NCBI RefSeq assembly: GCF_900215535.1
Contig: NZ_OCND01000005.1
Coordinates: 43,501 to 107,500, forward strand
Length of the DNA stretch: 64,000 nucleotides
Direction: 5' to 3'
From: Pseudoxanthomonas wuyuanensis
GTDB taxonomy: Bacteria > Pseudomonadota > Gammaproteobacteria > Xanthomonadales > Xanthomonadaceae
Positions 19,596 to 28,796 of this stretch are shown here, piece after piece. The position numbers were made by a program, and so were the translations under genes. Position 1 is the first letter of the stretch; each line of letters begins with the position of its first letter. The notes under the pieces were generated by a model. The model saw only the letters and a list, made by a program, of their open reading frames with translations. It ran no database searches and was not told the origin of the DNA.

Positions 19596-20036
19596 TCAGG
19601 GGCGCAGCAGGAAGGTCACCGGCCCGTCATTGACCAGGCTGACCACCATATGGGCACCGAAACGGCCGGTTTCCACCCCTGGGGCATGTTTTTGCCGGCA
19701 GATCTCGAGCAGACGGTTGAAGCCGCGTTCAGCCTCGGCCGGCGCGGCCGCCGAGCTGAAACTGGGCCGCATGCCCGAGGCGGTGTCCGCAGCCAGGGTG
19801 AACTGGCTGACCAGCAACAGGCCGCCGCCGGTATCAGTCAAAGATCGATTCATCTTGCCGGCATCGTCGGCGAACACCCGGTAACCCAGCAGCCGCTGCG
19901 CCATCCGCTGGAACTGGGCCTCGCCGTCGCCGGGCTCCACCGCCACCAGCGCCAGCAGGCCGGGACCGATGGCGCCGATGGTCCGGTTGTCGACGGCCAC
20001 CGAAGCCTGGGTCACGCGTTGGATTAGGGCGAGCAT
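19596..20036 (-). CDS. dtd: D-aminoacyl-tRNA deacylase
   Basis: The 146-residue product ([13 protein letters not shown] start) removes D-amino acids mischarged on tRNA. Diagnostic blocks are [14 protein letters not shown] and the C-terminal [19 protein letters not shown]. The frame stays open upstream to 20105, but that extension is only translated heptamer repeat, so ATG 20036 is used. Directly before this ATG are three C residues and then the repeat, leaving no Shine-Dalgarno sequence; translation initiation here is unusual. Confidence 0.95.
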   Translation of the reverse strand: MLALIQRVTQASVAVDNRTIGAIGPGLLALVAVEPGDGEAQFQRMAQRLLGYRVFADDAGKMNRSLTDTGGGLLLVSQFTLAADTASGMRPSFSSAAAPAEAERGFNRLLEICRQKHAPGVETGRFGAHMVVSLVNDGPVTFLLRP

Positions 20037-20040
20037 GGGG

Positions 20041-20089
20041 GAGTGAGGAGTGAGGAGTGAGGAGTGAGGAGTGAGGAGTGAGGAGTGAG
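20041..20089. repeat. Tandem heptamer (GAGTGAG)x7
   Basis: Seven exact copies of GAGTGAG (read on the plus strand) are followed by a degenerate GAACGAG. The array ends four bases before the dtd start codon. Heptamer copy-number change would alter spacing to any upstream signal. Similar GAGTGAG arrays occur in other xanthomonad intergenic regions. Confidence 0.95.
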
Positions 20090-20185
20090 GAACGAGGAAC
20101 AGCATCGGGCTTTCGGTGCCGGCTGGGAAGGCCAGGCAACCCAGCGCAAGAGCCCGCTGCGGATTTGGCGGCTAGACTTGATGGC

Positions 20186-21085
20186 ATGAATCCGAAATTT
20201 CTTGCTGCCCTGCTCTACCGTTGCGTGTGGCTGGTCGGCCGTCTGCCCTGGTCCTGGCTCAACCGGTTGGGGGATGGGCTGGCCTGGCTGTGGCGCCGCC
20301 GCGATGCCCGCGAAAGCCGGGTGGCGCGGCGCAACCTGCAGATCGTCTACCCGGAATGGTTGCCCAGCCAGCGCGAGGATCTGCACCGCGCCATCCTGCG
20401 TACCACCGCGCAGCAGGCGCTGGAAACGCTGCGTTTCTGGACCCGGCCGCCGGCCGAAAACCTGGCCCGCCTGCGCGAACGCCACGGCGAGGCGCTGTAC
20501 GACCAGGCCCTGGCCTCGGGCAAGGGCGTCATCGTCGCCGCGCCGCATTTCGGCAACTGGGAACTGCTGAACCAGTGGCTGGCCTCGCGCGGGCCCATCG
20601 CCATCGTCTACGCGCCGCCGAAATCGCCGGTGGGCGATGCCTTCCTACTGCGCGTGCGCGGCGCCGACAACATCCGCCAGGTGCGCGCCGAAGGCCCGGC
20701 GGTGCGCCAGTTGTGGAAGGTGCTGAAGGACGGCGGCGCGGTCGGCATCCTGCCCGATCAGCAACCCAAGCTGGGCGATGGCGAATTCGCGCCGTTCTTC
20801 GGCAAACCGGCGCTGACGATGACGCTGGTGTCGCGCCTGGCCGAGCGCACCGGCGCCATCGTGCTGCTGGCCTGGTGCGAACGCATCGGCCCCGGCCCGG
20901 ATTTCGCGCTGCATGTGCAGCCGGCCCCGGCCGCCATTGCCGATCCGGATCCGGCGATCGCCACCGCCACGCTCAATGCCGAGGTCGAACGCATCGCCCG
21001 CCGCGATCCGGCCCAGTACCAGTGGACCTACAAACGCTATACCCTGCGTCCTCCGGGCAGCGGCGAGGACAATCCCTACCTCTGA
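20186..21085 (+). CDS. LpxL/HtrB-like lysophospholipid acyltransferase
   Basis: This 299-residue inner-membrane acyltransferase resembles lipid A late acyltransferases. The start is ATG 20186 (MNPKFLAALLYRCVWL), with an N-terminal helix. The catalytic H-x4-E motif is in APHFGNWELLN, followed by the family blocks GILPDQQPKLGDG and FFGKPALTM. It probably transfers a secondary acyl chain to lipid A or a related lipid; the exact chain and position cannot be read from sequence. It is divergent from dtd, with the heptamer array in between. Confidence 0.88.
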   Translation: MNPKFLAALLYRCVWLVGRLPWSWLNRLGDGLAWLWRRRDARESRVARRNLQIVYPEWLPSQREDLHRAILRTTAQQALETLRFWTRPPAENLARLRERHGEALYDQALASGKGVIVAAPHFGNWELLNQWLASRGPIAIVYAPPKSPVGDAFLLRVRGADNIRQVRAEGPAVRQLWKVLKDGGAVGILPDQQPKLGDGEFAPFFGKPALTMTLVSRLAERTGAIVLLAWCERIGPGPDFALHVQPAPAAIADPDPAIATATLNAEVERIARRDPAQYQWTYKRYTLRPPGSGEDNPYL

Positions 21086-21111
21086 CCGAAATGGACATCA
21101 GGGGAAACCGA

Positions 21112-22560
21112 ATGCGTGTATGGATATTGCTGGCGGCGCTGGTCGCAGCGCCAGCCTTTGCCGGCGAAGAGCTGGCCGAGATGAACGCGGTCAGCCGCGT
21201 ATGGGATCGCTATGCGAACCTGAGCAGCCACACCGACTCCATCAGCGTGGATCTGTTCGCCGACTCGAGCGTGAAGCACTTCGGCTTCCTGCGCGATGCG
21301 GCCCTGTATGCCTCGCCCGAGCAGCTGCGGCGCATTCCCGCGGCCGACCGGCTGCTGGTGTATCTGCTGCGCTCCAGCCAGAGCGCCGAGGCGTTGCAGG
21401 CAATGGAACCGGCCGCGGTCGCGCGGCTGCTGGTGCAGCAAGGTTGGGTCGGCGTCAATTCGCAGGGTTCGGGTCAGCCGCTACCTACGCTGACCCAGGT
21501 CACCGTGCTCGATGGGCTGGCAGTTGGCGAGTTTGCGACACCCACCGAATCCCAGTTCCAGTTCGGCCCGGACTTCGTCAAGCAGGAAGACGGCTGGAAA
21601 TTCCGCTACGAATCGCTGGTGCCCGACGCATCGCTGGGAATCGAGCAGGCCATCCGCAGCTCCGGCCTGGACAGCACGCGCCTGCTCGAAATCACCCTGG
21701 CGCGAATGCTCGACGCCGGCGACAACCCGCCCGCGCTGGCGGTCCTGGACCGGCCGTTGCGCGACGACCCCGCGTCGCGCACCCGTCTCAACGAAATCTG
21801 GCCCGACTACGATCTGACCTACCGCCATCGCTATGCGGCCGTGCGCCGCAAGGCCGGCGCTGGCGACGGACTGTCCCAGTATGTGATCGGCATGCTGATG
21901 GTCAGCGGCAGCCAGCCGCGCTACATCGAACAGGATGAGGCGGCCGGCATCGCCTTGCTGGAGCAGGCCAGCGACAACGGCAACGCCGATGCCGCGGAAG
22001 TTCTGGCGAGGTCCCTGTTCTCCGATCCCTCGCAGCTCGACGACGCGCGGTTGCGGCGGATACTGCCGCATGTGCGCCGCGCCGCCGAAGCCGGCAGAGC
22101 CGAAGCCATGACCCTGCTGGGCCTGTTCTATCTGGAAGGCGCCGGCGGACTGACCGCCGATTGCCGGCAGGCGGCGGAGTGGCAGGCGCGCGGCGAGGAA
22201 GCCGGCATCGCCCATGCCCGCAACGAGCAGGTGTGGACCTGGGCGACCTGCCCGGTGGCCGGACAGCGCGATCCCGGCAAGGCACTGGCGCTGGTCCAGC
22301 ACATGGTTGCCCAGCGCGACCAGCTGACCGGCGGCGAACTGGACACCATTGCCGCCGCCTTCGCCGCCAATGGCGATTTCGCCCAGGCCATCGACTTTCA
22401 GCAACAGGCCATCGCCAAGCTGGGCGCCGAACAGATGGAGAAAAAGGCCCGCACCGCCACACTCAAGCGCATGCGCGCACGTCTGGCCGGTTACCGGCGC
22501 GGCCGCGACTACGTGCAGGATTACGACACCTTCGCCGAAATCAGAGCCGGAACCTACTGA
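21112..22560 (+). CDS. Secreted Sel1-like repeat protein
   Basis: The 482-residue product has a Sec signal (MRVWILLAALVAAPAFAGEE), and ATG 21112 follows AGGGGAA by five bases. The first half carries no recognisable domain. The second half contains Sel1/TPR-like helical repeats such as AAGIALLEQASDNGNADAAE and AMTLLGLFYLEGAGG. Such repeats mediate protein contacts. It overlaps the next PH-domain gene by 1 bp (TGATG) and likely belongs to one operon with it. Confidence 0.75.
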   Translation: MRVWILLAALVAAPAFAGEELAEMNAVSRVWDRYANLSSHTDSISVDLFADSSVKHFGFLRDAALYASPEQLRRIPAADRLLVYLLRSSQSAEALQAMEPAAVARLLVQQGWVGVNSQGSGQPLPTLTQVTVLDGLAVGEFATPTESQFQFGPDFVKQEDGWKFRYESLVPDASLGIEQAIRSSGLDSTRLLEITLARMLDAGDNPPALAVLDRPLRDDPASRTRLNEIWPDYDLTYRHRYAAVRRKAGAGDGLSQYVIGMLMVSGSQPRYIEQDEAAGIALLEQASDNGNADAAEVLARSLFSDPSQLDDARLRRILPHVRRAAEAGRAEAMTLLGLFYLEGAGGLTADCRQAAEWQARGEEAGIAHARNEQVWTWATCPVAGQRDPGKALALVQHMVAQRDQLTGGELDTIAAAFAANGDFAQAIDFQQQAIAKLGAEQMEKKARTATLKRMRARLAGYRRGRDYVQDYDTFAEIRAGTY

Positions 22561-23099
22561 TGTCCGACACCGCCGCGCCGCCCCCGCTTCCGCCTGCATG
22601 GAGCAGCCCCGCCGCACCGGCGGCCGCCAATGCGGACTGGCAGCCGCTGCCGCCGCGCGGCGCCTGGCTGGCCGCACTGGGCGGCGCGCTGGCGACGGCG
22701 TTCCCGTTCGGCTTCGGGTTCGGCTTCCTGGCGCTGGTTTCGAAACTGGCTTCGCCGTGGTGGGTCGCGCCGGCGGCGGCGCTGATCGGCGCCGGCCTGG
22801 GCGCGCGGCTGGCGGTGAAGCGGCACCGCCGCACGTTCTGGAAACTCGATGAGGAAGGCTTCGCGTTGCGGCGCGGCCGCTGGTGGCAGGTCGAGAGCCG
22901 GGTGCCGATTTCGCGCGTACAGCATCTGGATCTGAAACGCGGTCCGCTGGAACGCAGCGCGCGCCTGTCCACGCTGGTCATCCATACCGCCGGCACCAAG
23001 CTGGCGGCGGTCTCGGTGTCCGGCCTGGACGTCGACGATGCCGAGCGCCTGCGCGACCTGCTGGCGCGCCAGCTCGACCGCAACGACGACGCGCTGTGA
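22560..23099 (+). CDS. Bacterial PH-domain membrane protein (YdbS-like)
   Basis: The 179-residue product has a Pro/Ala-rich N-terminus, two adjacent transmembrane helices (about 40-60 and 68-88) and a C-terminal bPH_2 domain (WKLDEEGFALRRGRWW, then SRVPISRVQHLDLKRGPLER). YdbS/YdbT-type pairs are common but of unclear role. The start overlaps the preceding stop by 1 bp and the stop overlaps the next gene by 4 bp (GTGA). Confidence 0.85.
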   Translation: MSDTAAPPPLPPAWSSPAAPAAANADWQPLPPRGAWLAALGGALATAFPFGFGFGFLALVSKLASPWWVAPAAALIGAGLGARLAVKRHRRTFWKLDEEGFALRRGRWWQVESRVPISRVQHLDLKRGPLERSARLSTLVIHTAGTKLAAVSVSGLDVDDAERLRDLLARQLDRNDDAL

Positions 23100-24607
23100 A
23101 CGCATCGATGCCCGACGCCGGTGCCGCCGCGCCGCAGGAGCGCCGCCTGCATCCGTGGTCGTGGCTGTTCGTGTTGCTGCAGCAGCTCAAGCAGTTCATT
23201 TTCCCGCTGGTGGCGCTGCTGGTATTCGGCGGCCGCGGCAGCCGCGGCGGGGAATGGGCGGCACTGGGGCCGGCCATCGCCATCGGCGTGCTGGTCGTCA
23301 TTTCGGTCGTGCAGTACTTCACCTATCGCTACCGCGTCGGCCGGGACAGCCTGAGCGTGCGCGATGGCCTGTTGCACCGGACCCTGCGCGAAATCCCGTT
23401 CGCGCGCATCCACAACGTGGTGGTGCACCAGTCGCTGCTGCACCGGGTGTTCGGGGTGGCCGAAGTGCGGCTGGAGTCGGCCGGCGGACAGAAGCCCGAA
23501 GCGCAGATGCGCGTGCTCAGCCTGGCCGATGCGTTGGCGCTGGAGAACCTGGTCAAGCACCGCGGCCGCGCCGCCGAGGCCGGGCAGGCGCAAGCGGCCG
23601 ACAGCCTGCTGACGCTGCCGCTGCGCGAAGTCGTCCGCCTGGGCCTGATATCCAACCGCGGCATGATCCTGGTCGCGGCGGCCTTCGGCGCCGCCTGGCA
23701 GATCCTGCCCGAAGACCGGATGGCGTCGATATTCCGCGACGGCTTCCGCCAGGCCTTCGGCTATGCCAGCCATCTGCAACTGGGCTGGCTGAGCACCGCC
23801 GTATCCGTTGCCAGCCTGATCGTTGTCGCGGTGGTGCTGTTGCGCGGGCTGTCGGTACTGCTGGCGCTGCTGCAGTACTCCGGCTTCCGGCTCAGCGAGG
23901 AGCAACGCCGGCTGATGGTCGAACGTGGGCTGCTGACGCGACTGCGCACCAGCGTCGCCCGGCGCAGGATCCAGGCCTGGACCCTGCAGGAGGGGCTGCT
24001 GCACCGCTGGTTCAAGCGGCGCAGCCTGCGCATCGACACCGCCGTGGCCGAGCAGCAGAACCAGGGCGAACAGCGCGCGTTGAAGGAACTGGCGCCGATC
24101 GCCACGCCGGCGGCCTGCGACCAGCTGGTGCAGCATCTGTTGCCGCAGGCGCAGTGGCCGCGCGAAGACTGGCGGCCGCTGCCGGTCGGCGCCTGGTGGC
24201 GGCTGTTCCTGCCTACCGCAGCGGTCGTAGCGTTGCTGGCGGGCGTGCTGAGCTGGCGTTTCGGCGCTTGGGGCCTGCTGGCGCTGGCGTGGCTGCCGTG
24301 GGGCGTCTACGAATCGCGCCAGCACGCGCGCCGGGCCGGTTATGCGCTGGACACGCAGCTGATCGCGGTGCGCGGCGGCTGGTGGGCGCGCTACTGGCGC
24401 TTTGCCGAAATCGACAAGCTGCAGGCGCTGCGCCTGAGCCGTTCGCCTATCGACCGCCGCTGCGGCACCGCCTCGCTGTGGCTGGACACCGCCGGCGCCA
24501 CCGGCATGGCGCCACCGCTGCGCATCCGTTTCCTGCCCGAGGCCGAAGCGCGGGCGCTGTACGAACAGCTGGGCCGCGCGCTGGCGCGGCGGCGGCTGCG
24601 GTGGTGA
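23096..24607 (+). CDS. Bacterial PH-domain membrane protein (YdbT-like)
   Basis: This 503-residue protein carries several bPH_2 domains (YRVGRDSLSVRDGLLHRTLR and REIPFARIHNVVVHQSLLHR near the N-terminus, and a second copy after GFRLSEEQRRLMVERGLLTR). Three hydrophobic pairs separate them. The GTG at 23096 overlaps the previous stop; an ATG at 23108 is an alternative. Together with the YdbS-like gene it forms the usual two-gene module of membrane PH proteins. Its function is unknown. Confidence 0.85.
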   Translation: MNASMPDAGAAAPQERRLHPWSWLFVLLQQLKQFIFPLVALLVFGGRGSRGGEWAALGPAIAIGVLVVISVVQYFTYRYRVGRDSLSVRDGLLHRTLREIPFARIHNVVVHQSLLHRVFGVAEVRLESAGGQKPEAQMRVLSLADALALENLVKHRGRAAEAGQAQAADSLLTLPLREVVRLGLISNRGMILVAAAFGAAWQILPEDRMASIFRDGFRQAFGYASHLQLGWLSTAVSVASLIVVAVVLLRGLSVLLALLQYSGFRLSEEQRRLMVERGLLTRLRTSVARRRIQAWTLQEGLLHRWFKRRSLRIDTAVAEQQNQGEQRALKELAPIATPAACDQLVQHLLPQAQWPREDWRPLPVGAWWRLFLPTAAVVALLAGVLSWRFGAWGLLALAWLPWGVYESRQHARRAGYALDTQLIAVRGGWWARYWRFAEIDKLQALRLSRSPIDRRCGTASLWLDTAGATGMAPPLRIRFLPEAEARALYEQLGRALARRRLRW

Positions 24608-24693
24608 GCGAAGCGTTCAGCGGCAGCGCCGCTCCTTCTCGTCACCGCACGGCCGGATAGGCGAAAATACCGCCTCTTTCCCCGGTGCCCCGC

Positions 24694-25458
24694 ATGCCGA
24701 CTCCCCTCCCGCTTTCCGGCGTAGTCATCAGCAAGAACGAAGCCGACCGCATCGGCCGCTGCCTGCAATCGATGCGCAGCGTCTGCAGCGAGATGCTGGT
24801 GCTGGACTGCGGCTCCGACGACGATACCGTGGCCATCGCCAGGCAGGCCGGCGCACGCGTCGAGCACCAGGACTGGCTGGGCTTTGCCGGACAGAAGAAC
24901 GAAGCGATCTCGCGCGCGACCCAGCCCTGGCTGCTGCTGCTGGACGCCGACGAGTGGCTGGCCGACGGCGCCGAACAGCAACTGCGCGAGCTGTTCGCCA
25001 GCGGCCGCGTCGAACAGGCCGACGTCTGGCGGCTGCGCCGCAGCAACTGGTTCCTGGGCCGGCGCCTGCACGGCTACGAAAGAACCGAACGCCTGGTGCG
25101 CCCGGACCACCGCTACCTGCCGATGCGCGTGCACGAGCGCCCGGATCTGGCCGGCAAACGCGTGCTGGACTGCGATGCCATCATCGAGCACAACACCGCA
25201 AGGTCGCTGCAAGCCCACCGCGCCAAGAACGACCGCTATGCGCAGCTGTGGGCCGAGCAGCGCCACGCCGACGGCAAGCGCTGTTCGGCGCTCAGCCCGT
25301 GGACGCACGCCGCCGCCTACTGGCTCAAGCAGTACCTGCTGCGCGGCGCCTGGCGCGATGGCCGCCAGGGCTGGCAGTTCCACGCCAGCCACGCGCGCGC
25401 GGTGGTGCGCAAGTACCGGCATCTGCACGCCTTGGGCAAGGCCGGAGCCCCGGTATGA
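24694..25458 (+). CDS. GT2 glycosyltransferase, LPS core type (WaaE/KdtX-like)
   Basis: This 254-residue family 2 glycosyltransferase has SGVVISKNEADRIGRCLQSM at the start, LDCGSDDDT and the LLLDADEW metal-binding motif. The C-terminal region (RKYRHLHALGKAG) resembles WaaE/KdtX enzymes that add glucose to LPS core. The sugar and acceptor are not provable from sequence. ATG 24694 is chosen over a GTG at 24685; neither has a clear ribosome binding site. It stands upstream of a heptosyltransferase gene, supporting a role in LPS core assembly. Confidence 0.83.
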   Translation: MPTPLPLSGVVISKNEADRIGRCLQSMRSVCSEMLVLDCGSDDDTVAIARQAGARVEHQDWLGFAGQKNEAISRATQPWLLLLDADEWLADGAEQQLRELFASGRVEQADVWRLRRSNWFLGRRLHGYERTERLVRPDHRYLPMRVHERPDLAGKRVLDCDAIIEHNTARSLQAHRAKNDRYAQLWAEQRHADGKRCSALSPWTHAAAYWLKQYLLRGAWRDGRQGWQFHASHARAVVRKYRHLHALGKAGAPV

Positions 25459-25498
25459 ACGGCGTGTCCGGCGCATCGTTTCCGTCGGCGGAGGGCCC

Positions 25499-26569
25499 TT
25501 GCCCGTAAGTCCGCGCCCGCTGGTGGTGCGTTGCGGCGCATTCGGCGATGTGGTGATGGTCACCACATTGATCCGGCTGCTGCACGCCCGCTACGGCGCC
25601 CCGGTCGATGTGGTCGGCTCCGGCGGCTGGACCGCGCCGTTGCTGCGCAACGAGCCTGCGCTGGGCCACCTGCAGATCGTCAACAGCCGTAACGCGCCGT
25701 ACCTGCTCTGCCCCAGCCAATGGGCGCTGGTGCGCTGGCTGCGCCGGCGTGGCCGCGGTCCGGTCTATCTCTGCGACAGCGATGAAGCTACCACGCGCCT
25801 GATCGCGCGCGCCGGGCTTCCGGAAGAAGACATCGTCCGCCGCACGCTCCAGGATGACGAATCCGACGGCCTCACCCGGTTATGGCCGGACCGCTGGCTG
25901 CGGATGGGCATGCGCAATCCCTCCCGGGCCTACCCGGTTTGCGCGGATGTCGATCCCGCCGCTTATCGCTTGCCGGTACTGACCGTCACCGATGCCGACC
26001 GCCAGGATCTGGCGCAATGGCGGACGGCCCGCAATATCGCCGGCCCCTGCGTGCTGTTCCAACCCGGCAACAAGCGCACGCACAAGCGCGGCTCGGTGGC
26101 GACCCGCTCGCATCCCAAGTACTGGCCGCCGCAGGCCTGGGCGGAAGTCGCCGCGGCGATTTGGCAGACGCTGCCGCAGGCGCAGGTGCTGTTGTGCGGT
26201 TCGCCGGCCGAACGCGGTGTGCTGGAAGAGATCCGCCGCGCCACCGGCGATGACCCGCGCATGCGCAATCTCGCCGACGAGTTGCCGGTGCCGCGGCTGT
26301 TGGCATTGCTGGAGCGGGCGCACAGCCTGGTCTCGGTCGATACCGGTCCGGCGCATGCGGCGGCGGCGCTGGGTTGCCCGCTGGTGGTGCTGTTCGGTTC
26401 CGCCTCACCGGCCAAGTGGCGGCCGATAGGCCCAGGCAGCATCCTGGTCCTGGGCGGCGAGAACGGTGAGGACAGCCGTGTGCGCGATATCGCCGCCGCC
26501 GACGTCATCGCCGCCTGGCGGTCGCTGCCGGCGCGGCAGCAAGATCAGGCCAGCTTGTCGATGCCGTAA
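25499..26569 (+). CDS. Heptosyltransferase family protein (GT9)
   Basis: This 356-residue GT9 enzyme is probably involved in LPS inner core. Family blocks are VVRCGAFGDVVMVTTLIRLL near the N-terminus, LFQPGNKRTHKRG in the middle, and SVDTGPAHAAAALGCPLVVL near the C-terminus. No ATG is available at the right place. A TTG at 25499 after GGAGG is the best start, with short spacing. It overlaps the convergent GT2 gene's end by 25 bp. Confidence 0.83.
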   Translation: MPVSPRPLVVRCGAFGDVVMVTTLIRLLHARYGAPVDVVGSGGWTAPLLRNEPALGHLQIVNSRNAPYLLCPSQWALVRWLRRRGRGPVYLCDSDEATTRLIARAGLPEEDIVRRTLQDDESDGLTRLWPDRWLRMGMRNPSRAYPVCADVDPAAYRLPVLTVTDADRQDLAQWRTARNIAGPCVLFQPGNKRTHKRGSVATRSHPKYWPPQAWAEVAAAIWQTLPQAQVLLCGSPAERGVLEEIRRATGDDPRMRNLADELPVPRLLALLERAHSLVSVDTGPAHAAAALGCPLVVLFGSASPAKWRPIGPGSILVLGGENGEDSRVRDIAAADVIAAWRSLPARQQDQASLSMP

Positions 26570-27360
26570 GGCGTGCGGACGATTTTCTCGTCGCGGGTCT
26601 TGGCGCGGATGTCCAGATTGGCCTGCACCGACTCCTGGGTCTTGTAGCCGCGCGCGTGATCCAGATGCACGCAGACCGCGCGATGGCGGATCTGCTTGCC
26701 CATCACGCCGTAGTTCTCCAGCCGCTCGCCCAGCTCGCGATCCGGGCCGCCGTATTTCATGCGCTCGTCGTAGCCGTTGATGGCCAGCAGGTCGGCCTTC
26801 CAGGCCGACGAATTGCAGTTGTTGAAGCTGGCCCGCGCGGTGGTGATGGAATCGAGCAGGCGGGCGCTGAACTCGCCCGCCCCCAGCTTCAGCGTATTGG
26901 ACAGCCCCAGTTTGTCCTGCGACTTCAGCCAGGAAAGATCGAAGCAACGGCCGCTGCGGATGTCTTCGGCCGCTATCGCCTTGCTCAGCTTCATGCTCAG
27001 CTTGCAGTAGCCGCCGGACAGGAAACGGCCCTTCTCGGCATGGCGGGCATGGACCTCGACGAAATCCTTGCGCGGGATGCAATCGCCATCGGTGAACAGG
27101 ATGTAGTCGTGCTCGGCGATCAGGATGGCCTGGTTGAGGATCTCCTGGCGGCGGTAGCCCTGGTCCTCATGCCAGATGTGCCGCAACGGCACCGGGTAGT
27201 CGGCGGCAAAACGCTCGACCAGCTCCTTGGTGCTGGGTCGGGAGCCGTCGTCGGCGACGATGACCTCGAAGTCCCGCCAGGTCTGGTGCTGGTAACCCAG
27301 CAGGACCTTGGTCAGCCACTCCTCGGCGTTGTAGGTGCTGATAATGACCGAAATTTTCAT
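26545..27360 (-). CDS. GT2 glycosyltransferase with C-terminal galactosyltransferase-like domain
   Basis: This 271-residue GT-A enzyme starts MKISVIISTYNAEEW, has VIVADDGSRP and the FTDGDCIPRKD metal-binding motif. A C-terminal region with GYDERMKYGGPDRELGERL is typical of chondroitin-synthase/galactosyltransferase-like tails. It probably extends LPS core or O-antigen. ATG 27360 is preferred over an upstream extension to 27417. Confidence 0.85.
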   Translation of the reverse strand: MKISVIISTYNAEEWLTKVLLGYQHQTWRDFEVIVADDGSRPSTKELVERFAADYPVPLRHIWHEDQGYRRQEILNQAILIAEHDYILFTDGDCIPRKDFVEVHARHAEKGRFLSGGYCKLSMKLSKAIAAEDIRSGRCFDLSWLKSQDKLGLSNTLKLGAGEFSARLLDSITTARASFNNCNSSAWKADLLAINGYDERMKYGGPDRELGERLENYGVMGKQIRHRAVCVHLDHARGYKTQESVQANLDIRAKTRDEKIVRTPYGIDKLA

Positions 27361-27535
27361 CGTTGCTTCAGGCCGTTTCCTGTCGTTTCCGCCGCCAAGC
27401 GCGGCCCGGTGCCGCATTATCGCCGCCAGCGGGCATCATAACGCGACAGCAGCCCCGCTTTGCCCAACGGCAGGACCGTCTGATCCCGCACCAGGGTTAT
27501 AAATCCGCCGGACTGAACGGCATTTCGCGGAGCTG

Positions 27536-28537
27536 TCAGCCAGCGATACCGCGGCCCGATGCCTCGCGCACTGCCTGCACCAGGCGGTGGCGGAAGGTCG
27601 CATCGTTGTCGATGAAGAACTCGCGCGCCGCGCGTGAGCGGGCCAAGATCTCTTCCGCGGACAGATCCAACGCCGCCTGCACCGCCGCTTCGATCGCCCC
27701 GGCGTCCACTTGGTAGCGCGTGGCCAACTGTTGCGAAGCGGTGCGGGCGAAGGGGATCAACAGCCCGCGTTCCGGCGTGACCAATTCGTTCATCGGCGCA
27801 GCATCGGTGGTCAACGTCACCGCGCCCACGCTGAGCGCCTCCATCAGGTAATGCCCGAAACCTTCCGTTTCCGACGGACACAGGTGGAAGAGGCTTTCGT
27901 TCTGCAGCCGGCGCAGTTCGGCATCGTCCAGGTAGTCGATGCGATGGGCGATGTTGTCCGCCTGCGGCCGGAACTTGGCGCTGCGCGGGTGCTGCACCAC
28001 GGTCAGGAGCGGCCACTCGGGGTGGCGCGCCCAGGTTTCCAACACCAGTTGCGTCTGCTTGGCACTGCTGCGTCCGGCGAGGTGGAAGAAGGTGCGCAGG
28101 CGCGGCACCTCCGGGTCGTGGCGATCCATGCTGGTGAAGCCGATCCGCATCACCGCGCATTCGCGCTGCCGGAAAATGTCGACTGCGTGCCCGGTCTTGG
28201 CCAGTACGTGATCCATGCGATGCAGGCGCTTCACGTCCGCCGGCTGGCACCATTCGGGATTAGGAATGAAGGCATTGCGGCGCGCGGCGCCCAGGAGCTC
28301 GGGGCGGACGTGCTCCAGCATCAGGTTGAGATCGTAGGCGGGCCCGCTGCGCCAACGCCGCCACTGCACGCGCGCGCGCCGCCACCAGGGGCCCAGCCAC
28401 TTGCGCAGCTTGCCGCGGCCGCGCGCGGGCTGAATGTCCACGCCGATGCCCGCATCCCGCAGCGTGTCGGCGATCAGTTTCAGGTCGCGGCTCAGCCCCA
28501 CGCCGTTGTCCCAGGCAATCAGATTGACGCGCAGCAT
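27536..28537 (-). CDS. GT4-family glycosyltransferase
   Basis: This 333-residue GT-B enzyme has a Rossmann N-terminus (MLRVNLIAWDNGVGLSRD) and C-terminal donor-binding blocks (LCPSETEGFGHYLMEAL then VTTDAAPMNEL-like). The E-x7-E signature of GT4 enzymes is visible in ETEGFGHYLMEAL. It probably transfers a sugar in LPS or surface polysaccharide synthesis; specificity is unknown. It is on the same strand as the GT2 gene, 175 bp upstream of it. Confidence 0.8.
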   Translation of the reverse strand: MLRVNLIAWDNGVGLSRDLKLIADTLRDAGIGVDIQPARGRGKLRKWLGPWWRRARVQWRRWRSGPAYDLNLMLEHVRPELLGAARRNAFIPNPEWCQPADVKRLHRMDHVLAKTGHAVDIFRQRECAVMRIGFTSMDRHDPEVPRLRTFFHLAGRSSAKQTQLVLETWARHPEWPLLTVVQHPRSAKFRPQADNIAHRIDYLDDAELRRLQNESLFHLCPSETEGFGHYLMEALSVGAVTLTTDAAPMNELVTPERGLLIPFARTASQQLATRYQVDAGAIEAAVQAALDLSAEEILARSRAAREFFIDNDATFRHRLVQAVREASGRGIAG

Positions 28538-28796
28538 GGGGCGGGGGGTTCCTGGCGACGTTGGGCGGCGATTCTATTGACCGCCGCCCTATGGATCCAT
28601 GAATTCCGCACACCCTTCCTTTTTTGCATTGTGTGCCGATTCACATTGCATCGATATCCGCCCCGGACGGGGCAATTGCGCATGGATTCGGATGAAGCCG
28701 CCCGCACCGGGCGTGTCTGCGCCGTGGCCGCGGCGCAAGCGAACCGGCGCAGTCGGCCATGCGGGCATGCTCAGCTGGCGTTTGCCCCGCTGCGAT

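Noticed and set aside
22541..24325. 594-residue minus-strand frame
   Set aside because: Antisense to the PH-domain genes, with a shadow-like Arg/Gln/Ala composition.
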